DNA of 64,000 nucleotides, taken from assembly GCF_963678635.1 (NCBI RefSeq), contig NC_087067.1, forward strand, positions 186,001 to 250,000, in the 5' to 3' direction. Both the position numbers and the translations under genes were made by a program. The notes under the pieces are model-generated. The model did not search any database, was not told the origin of the DNA, and saw nothing but the letters and a program-made list of their open reading frames with translations. The DNA is from Symsagittifera roscoffensis (Eukaryota > Xenacoelomorpha > Acoela > Convolutidae). Positions 27,061 through 40,499 of this stretch are shown piece after piece. Each line of letters starts with the position of its first letter. The first letter of the stretch is position 1.

Positions 27061-30000
27061 CCAAAGACTTTAATCGTTAACCCAATACTTCTTCGTACTG
27101 TCCCAAGACTTCTTCGTACTGTCCCAAGACTTCGCCGTGCTGTCCCAAGACTCCTCCGTACTGTCCCAAGACTTCTTCTTACTGTCCCAAGACTTCTTCG
27201 TACTGTCCCAAGAATTCTTCGTACTGTCCCAAGGCTTTTCCGTACTGCCCCAAGACTTCTTCGTACCGTCCCAAGACTTCTTCTTACTGTCCCAAGACTT
27301 TTCTGTACTGTCCCAAGACTCTTCCGTACTGTCACATGACTTCTTCGTACTGTCCCAAGACTTCTTCGTACTGTCTAAAGACTTTTCCGTACTGTGTCAA
27401 GACTTCGCCGTGCTGTCCCAAGACTACTCCGTACTGTCCCAACACTTGTTCGTACTGTCCAAAGACTTTAATCGTACTGTCCCAAGACTTTTCTGTACTG
27501 TCCCAAGACTCTTCCGTACTGTCCCATGACTTCTTCGTACTGTCCCAAGACTTCTTCGTACTGTCCCAAGACTTTTCCGTACTGTGTCAAGACTTCGCTG
27601 TGCTGTCCCAAGACTACTCCGTACTGTCCCAACACTTCTTCGTACTGTCCAAAGACTTTAATCGTACTAACCCAATACTTCTTCGTACTGTCCCTAGGCT
27701 ATTCCGTACTGTCCCAAGACTTCTTCGTACTCTCCCAAGACTTCTTCGTACTGTCCCAAGACTTCGCCCTGCTGTCCCAAGACTCCTCCGTACTGTCCCA
27801 AGACTTCTTCTTACTGTCCCAAGACTTCTTCGTACTGTCCCAAGAATTCTTCGTACTGTCCCAAGGCTTTTCCGTACTGCCCCAAGACTTCTTCGTACCG
27901 TCCCAAGACTTCTTCTTACTGTCCCAAGACTTTTCTGTACTGTCCCAAGACTCTTCCGTACTGTCACACGACTTCTTCGTACTGTCCCAAGACATCTTCG
28001 TACTGTACCAAGACTTTTCCGTACTGTGTCAAGACTTCGCCGTGCTGTCCCAAGTCTACTCCGTACTGTCCCAACACTTCTTCGTACTGTCCAAAGTCTT
28101 TAATCGTACTAACCCAATACTTCTTCGTACTGTCCCTAGGCTATTCCGTACTGTCCCAAGATTTCTTCGTACTGCCCGAAGACTTCTTCGTACTGTCCCA
28201 AGACTTCGCCGTGCTGTCCCAAGACTCCTCCGTACTGTCCCAAGACTTCTTCTTACTGACCCAAGACTTCTTCGTACTGTCCCAAGAATTCTTCGTACTG
28301 TCCCAAGGCTTTTCCGTACTGCCCCAAGACTTCTTCGCACCGTCCCAAGACTTCTTCTTACTGTCCCAAGACTTTTCTGTACTGTCCCAAGACTCTTCCG
28401 TACTGTCACATGACTTCTTCGTACTGTCACAAGACTTCTTCGTACTGTCCCAAGACTTTTCCGTACTGTGTCAAGACTTCGCCGTGCTGTCCCAAGACTA
28501 CTCCGTACTGTCCCAACACTTCTTCGTACTGTCCAAAGACTTTAATCGTACTGTCCCAAGACTTTTCTTTACTGTCCCAAGACTCTTCCGTACTGTCCCA
28601 TGACTTCTTCGTACTGTCCCCAGACTTCTTCGTACTGTCCCAAGACTTTTCCGTACTGTGTCAAGACTTCGCCGTGCTGTCCCAAGACTACTCCGTACTG
28701 TCCCAACACTTTTTTGTACTGTCCAAAGACTTTAATCGTACTAACCCAATACTTCTTCATACTGTCCCTAGGCTATTCCGTACTGTCCCAAGACTTCTTC
28801 GTACTCTCCCAAGACTTCTTCGTACTGTCCCAAGACTTCTTCTTACTGTCCCAAGACTTCTTCGTACTGTCCCAAGAATTCTTCGTACTGTCCCAAGGCT
28901 TTTCCGTACTGCCCCAAGACTTCTTCGTACCGTCCCAAGACTTCTTCTTACTGTCCCAAGACTTTTCTGTACTGTCCCAAGACTCTTCCGTACTGTCACA
29001 TGACTTCTTCGTACTGTCCCACGATTTCTTCGTACTGTCCCAAGACTTTTCCGTACTGTTTCAAGACTTCGCCGTGCTGTCCCAAGACTACTACGTACTG
29101 TCCCAACACTTCTTCGTACTGTCCAAAGACTTTAATCGTACTAACCCAATACTTCTTCGTACTGTCCCTAGGCTATTCCGTACTGTCCCAAGACTTTAAT
29201 CGTACTAACCCAATACTTCTTCGTACTGTCCCTAGGCTATTCCGTACTGTCTCAAGACTTCTTCGTACTGTCCCAAGACTTCTTCGTACTGTCCCAAGAC
29301 TTCGCCGTGCTGTCCCAAGACTCCTCCTTACTGTCCCAAGATTTCTTCTTACTGTCCCAAGACTTCTTCGTACTGTCCCAAGAATTCTTCGTACTGTCCC
29401 AAGACTTTTCCGTACTGTTCCAAGGCTTTTCCGTACTGCCCCAAGACTTCTTCGTACCGTTCCAAAACTTCTTCTTACTGTCCCAAGACTTTTCTGTACT
29501 GTCCCAAGACTTTTCTGTACTGTCCCAAGAATTCTTCGTACTGTCCCAAGACTTTTCCGTACTGTTCCAAGGCTTTTCCGTACTGCCCCAAGACTTCTTC
29601 GTACCGTTCCAAGACTTCTTCTTACTGTCCCAAGACTCTTCCGTACTGTCACATGACTTCTTCGTGCAGTCCCAAGACTTCTTCGTACTGTCCCAAGACT
29701 TTTTCGTACTGTGTCAAGACTTCGCCGTGCTGTCCCAAGACTACTCCGTACTGTCCCAACACTTCTTCGTACTGTCCAAAGACTTTAATCGTACTGTCCC
29801 AAGACTTTTCTGTACTGTCCCAAGACTCTTCCGTACTGTCCCATGACTTCTTCGTACTGTCCCAAGACTTCCTCGTACTGTCCCAAGAATTCTTCGTACT
29901 GTCCCAAGGCTTTTCCGTACTGCCCCAAGACTTCTTCGTACCGTCCCAAGACTTCTTCTTACTGTCCCAAGACTTTTCTGTACTGTCCCAAGACTCTTCC

Positions 30001-33000
30001 GTACTGTCCCAAGACTTCTTCATACTGTCCCAAGACTTCTTCGTACTGTCCCAAGACTTCGCCGTGCTGTCCCAAGACTCATCCGTACTGTCCCAAGACT
30101 TCTTCTTACTGTCCCAAGACTTCTTCGTACTGTCCCAAGAATTCTTCGTACTGTCCCAAGGCTTTTCCGTACTGCCCCAAGGTTTCTTCGTACCGTCCCA
30201 AGACTTCTTCTTACTGTCCCAAGACTTTTCTGTACTGTCCCAAGACTCTTCCGTACTGTCACATGACTTCTTCGTACTGTCCCAAGACTTCTTCGTACTG
30301 TCCGAAGACTTTTCCGTACTGTGTCAAGACTTCGCCGTGCTGTCCCAAGACTACTCCGTACTGTCCCAACACTTCTTCGTACTAACCCAATACTTCTTCG
30401 TACTGTCCCTAGGCTATTCCATACTGTCCCAAGACTTTAATCGTACTAACCCAATACTTCTTCGTATTTTCCCTAGGCTATTCCGTACTGTCCCAAGACT
30501 TCTTCTCACTGCCCAAGACTTCTTCGTACTGTCCCAAGACTTCGCCGTGCTGTCCCAAGACTCCTCCGTACTGTCCCAAGACTTCTTCTTACTGTCCCAA
30601 GACTTCTTCGTACTGTCCCAAGAATTCTTCGTACTGTCCCAAGACTTTTCCGTACTGTCCCAAGGCTTTTCCGTACTGCCCCAAGACTTCTTCGTACCGT
30701 CCCAAGACTTCTTCTTACTGTCCCAAGACTTTTCTGTACTGTCCCAAGACTCTTCCGTACTGTCACATGACTTCTTCGTACTGTCCCAAGACTTTTTCGT
30801 ACTGTCCCAAGACTTTTCCGTACTGTGTCAAGACTTCGCCGTGCTGTCCCAAGACTACTCCGTACTGTCCCAACACTTCTTCGTACTGTCCAGAGACTTT
30901 AATCGTACTGTCCCAAGACTTTTCTGTACTGTCCCAAGACTCTTCCGTACTGTCCCATGACTTCTTCGTACTGTCCCAAGATTTCTTCTTACTGTCCCAA
31001 GACTTTTCCGTACTGTGTCAAGACTTCGCCGTGCTGTCCCAAGACTACTCCGTACTGTCCCAACACTTCTTCGTACTGTCCAAAGACTTTAATCGTACTG
31101 TCCCGATACTTCTTCGTACTGTCCCAAGACTTTTCCGTACTGTGTCAATACTTCGCCGTGCTGTCCCAAGACTACTCCGTTTTTTCCCAACACTTCTTCG
31201 TACTGTCCAAAGACTTCAATCGTACTGTCCCAAGACTTCGCCGTGCTGTCCCAAGACTCCTCCGTACTGTCCCAAGACTTCTTCTTACTGTCCCAAGACT
31301 TCTTCGTACTGTCCCAAGAATTCTTCGTACTGTCCCAAGACTTTTCCGTACTGTCCCAAGGCTTTTCCGTACTGCCCCAAGACTTCTTCGTACCGTCCCA
31401 AGACTTCTTCTTACTGTCCCAAGACTTTTCTGTACTGTCCCAAGACTCTTCCGTACTGTCACATGACTTCTTCGTACTGTCCCAAGACTTTTTCGTACTG
31501 TCCCAAGACTTTTCCGTACTGTGTCAAGACTTCGCCGTGCTGTCCCAAGACTACTCCGTACTGTCCCAACACTTCTTCGTACTGTCCAAAGACTTTAATC
31601 GTACTGTCCCAAGACTTTTCTGTACTGTCCCAAGACTCTTCCGTACTGTCCCATGACTTCTTCGTACTGTCCCAAGATTTCTTCTTACTGTCCCAAGACT
31701 TTTCCGTACTGTGTCAAGACTTCGCCGTGCTGTCCCAAGACTACTCCGTACTGTCCCAACACTTCTTCGTACTGTCCAAAGACTTTAATCGTACTGTCCC
31801 GATACTTCTTCGTACTGTCCCAAGACTTTTCCGTACTGTGTCAATACTTCGCCGTGCTGTCCCAAGACTACTCCGTTTTTTCCCAACACTTCTTCGTACT
31901 GTCCAAAGACTTCAATCGTACTGTCCCAAGACTACTCCGTACTGTCCCAACACTTCTTCGTACTGTCCAAAGACTTTAATCGTACTAACCCAATACTTCT
32001 TCGTACTTTCCCTAGGCTATTCCATACTGTCCCAAGACTTTAATCGTACTAACCCAATACTTCTTCGTACTGTCCCTAGGCTATTCCGTACTGTCCCAAG
32101 ACTTCTTCGTACTGTCCCAAGACTTCTTCGTACTGTCCCAAGACTTCGCCGTGCTGTCCCAAGACTCCTCCGTACTGTCCCAAGACTTCTTCTTACTGTC
32201 CCAAGACTTTTTCGTACTGTCCCAAGAATTCTTCGTACTGTCCCAAGACTTTTCCGTACTGTCCCAAGGCTTTTCCGTACTGCCCCAAGACTTCTTCGTA
32301 CCGTCCCAAGACTTCTTCTTACAGTCCCAAGACTTTTCTGTACTGTCCCAAGACTCTTCCGTAGTGTCACATGACTTCTTCGTACTGTCCCAAGACTTCT
32401 TCGTACTGTCCCAAGACTTTTCCGTACTGTGTCAAGACTTCGCCGTGCTGTCCCAAGACTACTCCGTACTGTCCCAACACTTCTTCGTACTGTCCAAAGA
32501 CTTTAATCGTACTGTCCCAAGACTTTTCTGTACTGTCCCAAGACTCTTCCGTACTGTCCCATGACTTCTTCGTACTGTCCCAAGACTTCTTCGTACTGTC
32601 CCAAGACTTCTTCGTACTGTCCCAAGAATTCTTCGTACTGTCCCAAGACTCTTCCGTACTGTCCCAAGGCTTTTCCGTAGTGCCCCAAGACTTCTTCGTA
32701 CCGTCACAAGACTTCTTCTTACTGTCCCAAGACTTTTCTGTACTGTCCCAAGACTCTTCCGTACTGTTACATGACTTCTTCGTACTGTCCCAAGACTTTT
32801 TCGTACTGTCCCAAGACTTTTCCGTACTGTGTCAAGACTTCGCCGTGCTGTCCCAAGACTTCTTCTTACTGTCCCAAGACTTTTCCGTACTGTGTCAAGA
32901 CTTCGCCGTGCTGTCCCAAGACTACTCCGTACTGTCCCAACACTTCTTCGTACTGTCCAAAGTCTTTAATCGTACTGTCCCGATACTTCTTCGTACTGTC
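27061..33000 (+). repeat. Satellite subfamily with TACTAACCC monomers
   Basis: Monomers with ACTAACCC in place of ACTGTCCC appear repeatedly here (near 27,665, 28,107, 28,739, 29,140, 29,203, 30,381, 30,447, 31,983, 32,047) and again at 40,510-41,970. They precede the CCCTAGG monomer and share a CCAAGGCTTTTCC / GTACCGTCCC half-unit. A roughly 700-bp block near 30,770 is repeated near 31,470. Confidence 0.75.
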
Positions 33001-33859
33001 CCAAGACTTCTTCGTACTGTCCCAAGACTTTTCCGTAATGTGTCAAGACTTCGCCGTGCTGTCCCAAGACTACTCCGTACTGTCCCAACACTTCTTCTTA
33101 CTGTCCAAAGACTTTAATCGTACTGTCCCAAGACTTTTCAGTACTGTCCCAAGTATCTTCCGTACTGTCCCATGACTTCTTCGTACTGTCCCAAGACTTC
33201 TTCGTACTGTCCCAAGAATTCTTCGTACTGTCCCAAGACTTTTTCGTACTTTTCCAAGGCTTTTCCGTACTGCCCCAAGACTTCTTCGTACCGTCCCAAG
33301 ACTTGTTCTTACTGTCCCAAGACTTTTCTGTACTGTCCCAAGACTCTTCCGTACTGTCACATGACTTCTCCGTACTGTCCCAAGACTTCTTCGTACTGTC
33401 CCAAGACTTTTCCGTACTGTGTCAAGACTTCGCCGTGCTGTCCCAAGACTACTCCGTACTGTCCCACCACTTCTTCGTACTGTCCAAAGACTTTAATCGT
33501 ACTGTCCCAAGACTTTTCTGTACTGTCCCAAGACTCTTCCGTACTGTCCCTTGACTTCTTCGTAATGTCCCAAGACTTCTTCTTACTGTCCCAAGACTTT
33601 TCCGTACTGTGTCAAGACTTCGCCGTGCTGTCCCAAGACTACTCCGTACTGTCCCAACACTTCTTCGTACTGTCCAAAGACTTTAATCGTACTGTCCCGA
33701 TACTTCTTCGTACTGTCCCAAGACTTCTTCGTACTGTCCCAATACTTTTCGGTAATGTGTCAAGACTTCGCCGTGCTGTCCCAAGACTACTCCGTACTGT
33801 CCCAACACTTCTTCTTACTGTCCAAAGACTTTAATCGTACTGTCCCAAGACTTTTCTGT

Positions 33860-34870
33860 ACTGTCCCAAGACTCTTCCGTACTGTCCCATGACTTCTTCG
33901 TACTGTCCCAAGACTTCTTCGTACTGTCCCAAGAATTCTTCGTACTGTCCCAAGACTTTTCCGTACTGTCCCAAGGCTTTTCCGTACTGCCCCAAGACTT
34001 CTTCGTACCGTCCCAAGACTTCTTCTTACTGTCCCAAGACTCTTCCGTACTGTCCCATGACTTCTTCGTACTGTCCCAAGACTTCTTCGTACTGTCCCAA
34101 GACTTTTCCGTACTGTGTCAAGACTTCGCCGTGCTGTCCCAAGACTACTCCGTACTGTCCCAACACTTCTTCGTACTGTCCAAAGACTTTAATCGTACTG
34201 TCCCAAGACTTTTCCGTACTGTGTCAAGACCTCGCCGTGCTGTCCCAAGACTACTCCGTACTATCCCAACACTTCTTCGTACTGTCCAAAGACTTTAATC
34301 GTACTGTCCCAATACTTCTTCGTACTGTCCAAAGACTTTAATCGTACTGTCCCAAGACTTTTCTGTACTGTCCCAATACTCTTCCGTACTGTCCCATGAC
34401 TTCTTCGTACTGTCCCAAGACTTCTTCGTACTGTCCCAAGAATTCTTCGTACTGTCCCAAGACTTTTCCGTACTGTCCCAAGGCTTTTCCGTACTGCCCC
34501 AAGACTTCTTCGTACCGTCCCAAGACTTCTTCTTACTGTCCCAAGACTCTTCCGTACTGTCCCATGACTTCTTCGTACTGTCCCAAGACTTCTTCGTACT
34601 GTCCCAAGACTTTTCCGTACTGTGTCAAGACTTCGCCGTGCTGTCCCAAGACTACTCCGTACTGTCCCAACACTTCTTCGTACTGTCCAAAGACTTTAAT
34701 CGTACTGTCCCAAGACTTTTCCGTACTGTGTCAAGACCTCGCCGTGCTGTTCCAAGACTACTCCGTACTGTCCCAACACTTCTTCGTACTGTCCAAAGAC
34801 TTTAATCGTACTGTCCCAACACTTCTTCGTACTGTCCAAAGACTTTAATCGTACTGTCCCAAGACTTTTC
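33860..34870 (+). repeat. Tandem pair of 507-bp satellite blocks
   Basis: Two adjacent blocks with CCCATGACTTCTTCG starts at 33,889 and 34,396 are collinear over their length, including the CAAGACCTCGCCG variant. The offset of 507 bp is 24 monomer lengths plus 3, from three 22-bp monomers. Confidence 0.85.
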
Positions 34871-37800
34871 CGTACTGTGTCAAGGCTTCGCTGTGCTGTC
34901 CCAAGACTACTCCGTACTGTCCCAACACTTCTTCGTACTGTCCAAAGACTTTAATCGTACTGTCCCAAGACTCTTCCGTACTGTCCCATGACTTCTTCGT
35001 ACTGTCCCATGACTTCTTCGTACTGTCCCAAGACTTTTCCGTACTGTGTCAAGACTTCGCCGTGCTGTCCCAAGACTACTCCGTACTGTCCCAACGTTTC
35101 TTCGTACTGTCCAAAGACTTTAATCGTACTGTCCCAATACTTCTTCGTACTGTCCCTAGGTTCTTCCGTACTGTCCCAAGACTTCTTCGTACTGTCCCAT
35201 GACTTCTTCGTACTGTCCCAAGACTTCTTCGTACTGTCCCAAGACTTTACCGTACTGTGTCAAGACTTCGCCGTGCTGTCCCAAGACTACTCCGTACTGT
35301 CCCAACACTTCTTCATACTGTCCAAAGACTTTAATCGTACTGTCTCAATATTTCTTCGTACTGTCCCTAGGCTGTTCCGTACTGTCCCAAGACTTCTTCG
35401 TACTGTCCCAAGACTTCTTCGTACTGTCCCAAGACTTCGCCGTGCTGTCCCAAGACTCCTCCGTACTGTCCCAAGACTTCTTCGTACTGTCCCATGACTT
35501 CTTCGTACTGTCCCAAGACTTCTTCGTACTGTCCCAAGACTTTACCGTACTGTGTCAAGACTTCGCCGTGCTGTCCCAACACTTCTTCATACTGTCCAAA
35601 GACTTTAATCGTACTGTCCCAATACTTCTTCGTACTGTCCCTAGGCTGTTCCGTACTGTCCCAAGACTTCTTCGTACTGTCCCAAGACTTCGCCGTGCTG
35701 TCCCAAGACTCCTCCGTACTGTCCCAAGACTTCTTCTTACTGTCCCAAGACTTCTTCGTACTGTCCCAAGAATTCTTCGCACTGTCCCAAGACTTTTCCG
35801 TACTGTTCCAAGGCTTTTCCGTACTGTCCCACGACTTCTTCGTACTGCCCAAAGACTTCAATCGTACTGTCCCATGACTTCTTCGTACTGTCCCAAGACT
35901 TCTTCGTACTGTCCCAAGACTTTACCGTACTGTGTCAAGACTTCGCCGTGCTGTCCCAAGACTACTCCGTACTGTCCCAACACTTCTTCATACTGTCCAA
36001 AGACTTTAATCGTACTGTCCCATGACTTCTTCGTACTGTCCCAAGACTTTTTCGTACTGTCCCAAGACTTTACCGTACTGTGTCAAGACTTCGCCGTGCT
36101 GTCCCAAGACTACTCCGTACTGTCCCAACACTTCTTCATACTGTCCAAAGACTTTAATCGTACTGTCCCAATACTTCTTCGTACTGTCCCTAGGCTGTTC
36201 CGTACTGTCCCAAGACTTCTTCGTACTGTCCCAAGACTTCGCCGTGCTGTCCCAAGACTCCTCCGTACTGTCCCAAGACTTCTTCTTACTGTCCCAAGAC
36301 TTCTTCGTACTGTCCCAAGAATTCTTCGCACTGTCCCAAGACTTTTCCGTACTGTTCCAAGGCTTTTCCGTACTGTCCCACGACTTCTTCGTACTGCCCA
36401 AAGACTTCAATCGTACTGTCCCATGACTTCTTCGTACTGTCCCAAGACTTCTTCGTACTGTCCCAAGACTTTACCGTACTGTGTCAAGACTTCGCCGTGC
36501 TGTCCCAAGACTACTCCGTACTGTCCCAACACTTCTTCATACTGTCCAAAGACTTTAATCGTACTGTCCCAATACTTCTTCGTACTGTCCCTAGGCTGTT
36601 CCGTACTGTCCCAAGACTTCGCCGTGCTGTCCCAAGACTCCTCCGTACTGTCCCAAGACTTCTTCTTACTGTCCCAAGACTTCTTCGTACTGTCCCAGGA
36701 CTTCTTCTTACTGTCCCAAGACTTTTCTGTACTGTCCCAAGACTCTTCCGTACTGTCCCATGACTTCTTCGTACTGCCCAAAGACTTTAATCGTACTGTC
36801 CCATGACTTCTTCGTACTGTCCCAAGACTTCTTCGTACTGTCCCAAGACTTTACCGTACTGTGTCAAGACTTCGCCGTGCTGTCCCAAGACTACTCCGTA
36901 CTGTCCCAACACTTCTTCATACTGTCCAAAGACTTTAATCGTACTGTCCCAATACTTCTTCGTACTGTCCCTAGGCTGTTCCGTACTGTCCCAAGACTTC
37001 TTCGTACTGTCCCAAGACTTCTTCGTACTGTCCCAAGACTTCGCCGTGCTGTCCCAAGACTCCTCCGTACTGTCCCAAGACTTCTTCTTACTGTCCCAAG
37101 ACTTCTTCGTACTGTCCCAAGAATTCTTCGCACTGTCCCAAGACTTTTCCGTACTGTTCCAAGGCTTTTCCGTACTGCCCCAAGACTTCTTCGTACCGTC
37201 CCAGGACTTCTTCTTACTGTCCCAAGACTTTTCTGTACTGTCCCAAGACTCTTCCGTACTGTCCCATGACTTCTTCGTACTGCCCAAAGACTTTAATCGT
37301 ACTGTCCCAAGACTTCTTCGTAATGTCCCAAGACTTTTCCGTACTGTGTCAAGACCTCGCCGTGCTGTCCCAAGACTACTCCGTACTGTCCCAACACTTC
37401 TTCGTACTGTCCAAAGACTTTAATCGTACTGTCCCAATACTTCTTCGTGCTGTCCCAAGACTTCTTCGTACTGTCCCAAGACTTTTCCGTACTGTGTCAA
37501 GACTTCGCTGTGCTGTCCCAAGACTACTCCGTAGTGTCCCAACACTTCTTCGTACTGTCCAAAGACTTTAATCGTACTGTCCTAAGACTCTTCCGTACTG
37601 TCCCATGACTTCTTCGTACTGTCCAAAGACTTTAATCGTACTGTCCCAAGACTTTTCCGTACTGTGTCAAGACCTCGCCGTGCTGTCCCAAGACTACTCC
37701 GTACTGTCCCAACACTTCTTCGTACTGTCCAAAGACTTTAATCGTACTGTCCCAACACTTCTTCGTACTGTCCAAAGACTTTAATCGTACTGTCCCAAGA

Positions 37801-39600
37801 CTTTTCCGTACTGTGTCAAGGCTTCGCTGTGCTGTCCCAAGACTACTCCGTACTGTCCCAACACTTCTTCGTACTGTCCAAAGACTTTAATCGTACTGTC
37901 CCAAGACTCTTCCGTACTGTCCCATGACTTCTTCGTACTGTCCCATGACTTCTTCGTACTGTCCCAAGACTTTTCCGTACTGTGTCAAGACTTCGCCGTG
38001 CTGTCCCAAGACTACTCCGTACTGTCCCAACGTTTCTTCGTACTGTCCAAAGACTTTAATCGTACTGTCCCAATACTTCTTCGTACTGTCCCTAGGTTCT
38101 TCCGTACTGTCCCAAGACTTCTTCGTACTGTCCCATGACTTCTTCGTACTGTCCCAAGACTTCTTCGTACTGTCCCAAGACTTTACCGTACTGTGTCAAG
38201 ACTTCGCCGTGCTGTCCCAAGACTACTCCGTACTGTCCCAACACTTCTTCATACTGTCCAAAGACTTTAATCGTACTGTCTCAATATTTCTTCGTACTGT
38301 CCCTAGGCTGTTCCGTACTGTCCCAAGACTTCTTCGTACTGTCCCAAGACTTCTTCGTACTGTCCCAAGACTTCGCCGTGCTGTCCCAAGACTCCTCCGT
38401 ACTGTCCCAAGACTTCTTCGTACTGTCCCATGACTTCTTCGTACTGTCCCAAGACTTCTTCGTACTGTCCCAAGACTTTACCGTACTGTGTCAAGACTTC
38501 GCCGTGCTGTCCCAAGACTACTCCGTACTGTCCCAACACTTCTTCATACTGTCCAAAGACTTTAATCGTACTGTCCCAATACTTCTTCGTACTGTCCCTA
38601 GGCTGTTCCGTACTGTCCCAAGACTTCTTCGTACTGTCCCAAGACTTCGCCGTGCTGTCCCAAGACTCCTCCGTACTGTCCCAAGACTTCTTCTTACTGT
38701 CCCAAGACTTCTTCGTACTGTCCCAAGAATTCTTCGCACTGTCCCAAGACTTTTCCGTACTGTTCCAAGGCTTTTCCGTACTGCCCCAAGACTTCTTCGT
38801 ACCGTCCCAGGACTTCTTCTTACTGTCCCAAGACTTTTCTGTACTGTCCCAAGACTCTTCCGTACTGTCCCATGACTTCTTCGTACTGCCCAAAGACTTT
38901 AATCGTACTGTCCCATGACTTCTTCGTACTGTCCCAAGACTTCTTCGTACTGTCCCAAGACTTTACCGTACTGTGTCAAGACTTCGCCGTGCTGTCCCAA
39001 GACTACTCCGTACTGTCCCAACACTTCTTCATACTGTCCAAAGACTCTAATCGTACTGTCCCAATACTTCTTCGTACTGTCCCTAGGCTGTTCCGTACTG
39101 TCCCAAGACTTCTTCGTACTGTCCCAAGACTTCTTCGTACTGTCCCAAGACTTCGCCGTGCTGTCCCAAGACTCCTCCGTACTGTCCCAAGACTTCTTCT
39201 TTCTGTCCCAAGACTTCTTCGTACTGTCCCAAGACTTTTCCGTACTGTTCCAAGGCTTTTCCGTACTGCGCCAAGACTTCTTCGTACCGTCCCAGGACTT
39301 CTTCTTACTGTCCCAAGACTTTTCTGTACTGTCCCAAGACTCTTCCGTACTGTCCCATGACTTCTTCGTACTGCCCAAAGACTTTAATCGTACTGTCCCA
39401 AGACTTCTTCGTAATGTCCCAAGACTTTTCCGTACTGTGTCAAGACCTCGCCGTGCTGTCCCAAGACTACTCCGTACTGTCCCAACACTTCTTCGTACTG
39501 TCCAAAGACTTTAATCGTACTGTCCCAATACTTCTTCGTGCTGTCCCAAGACTTCTTCGTACTGTCCCAACACTTCTTCGTACTGTCCAAAGACTTTAAT
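34690..39600 (+). repeat. Satellite block duplicated at 2,936-bp offset
   Basis: CAAGGCTTCGCTG occurs at 34,881 and 37,817, and CCAACGTTTC and CCCTAGGTTC follow at the same 2,936-bp offset. Sequence is essentially identical from about 34,760 to 35,520 and its partner, then similar with block gains and losses. The block carries linked variants found little elsewhere: GACTTTACCG, TTCATACTG, GGCTGTTCC and TACTGCCCAAAG. Confidence 0.85.
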
Positions 39601-40499
39601 CGTACTGTCCCATTACTTCTTCGTACTGTCCCTAGGCTATTCCGTACTGTCCCAAGACTTCTTCGTACTGTCCCAAGACTTCTTCGTACTGTCCCAAGAC
39701 TTCGCCGTGCTGTCCCAAGACTACTCCGTACTGTCTCAACACTTCTTCGTACTGTCCAAAGACTTTAATCGTACTGTCCCAAGACTTTTCTGCACTGTCC
39801 CAAGACTCTTCCGTACTGTCCCATGACTTCTTCCTACTGTCCCAAGATTTCTTCTTACTGTCCCAAGACTTTTCCGTACTGTGTGAAGACTTCGCCCTGC
39901 TGTCCCAAGACTACTCCGTACTGTCCCAACACTTCTTCGTACTGTCCAAAGACTTTAATCGTACTGTCCCATTACTTCTTCGTACTGTCCCTAGGCTATT
40001 CCGTACTGTCCCAAGACTTCTTCGTACTGTCCCAAGACTTCTTCGTACTGTCCCAAGACTTCGCCGTGCTGTCCCAAGACTACTCCGTACTGTCTCAACA
40101 CTTCTTCGTACTGTCCAAAGACTTTAATCGTACTGTCCCAAGACTTTTCTGCACTGTCCCAAGACTCTTCCGTACTGTCCCATGACTTCTTCCTACTGTC
40201 CCAAGATTTCTTCTTACTGTCCCAAGACTTTTCCGTACTGTGTGAAGACTTCGCCGTGCTGTCCCAAGACTACTCCGTACTGTCCCAACACTTCTTCGTA
40301 CTGTCCAAAGACTTTAATAGTACTGTCCCGATACTTCTTCGTACTGTCCCAGGACTTTTCCGTACTGTGTCAATACTTCGCCGTGCTGTCCCAAGACTAC
40401 TCCGTTTTGTCCCAACACTTCTTCGTACTGTCCAAAGACTTTAATCGTACTGTCCCAAGACTACTCCGTACTGTCCCAACACTTCTTCGTACTGTCCAA

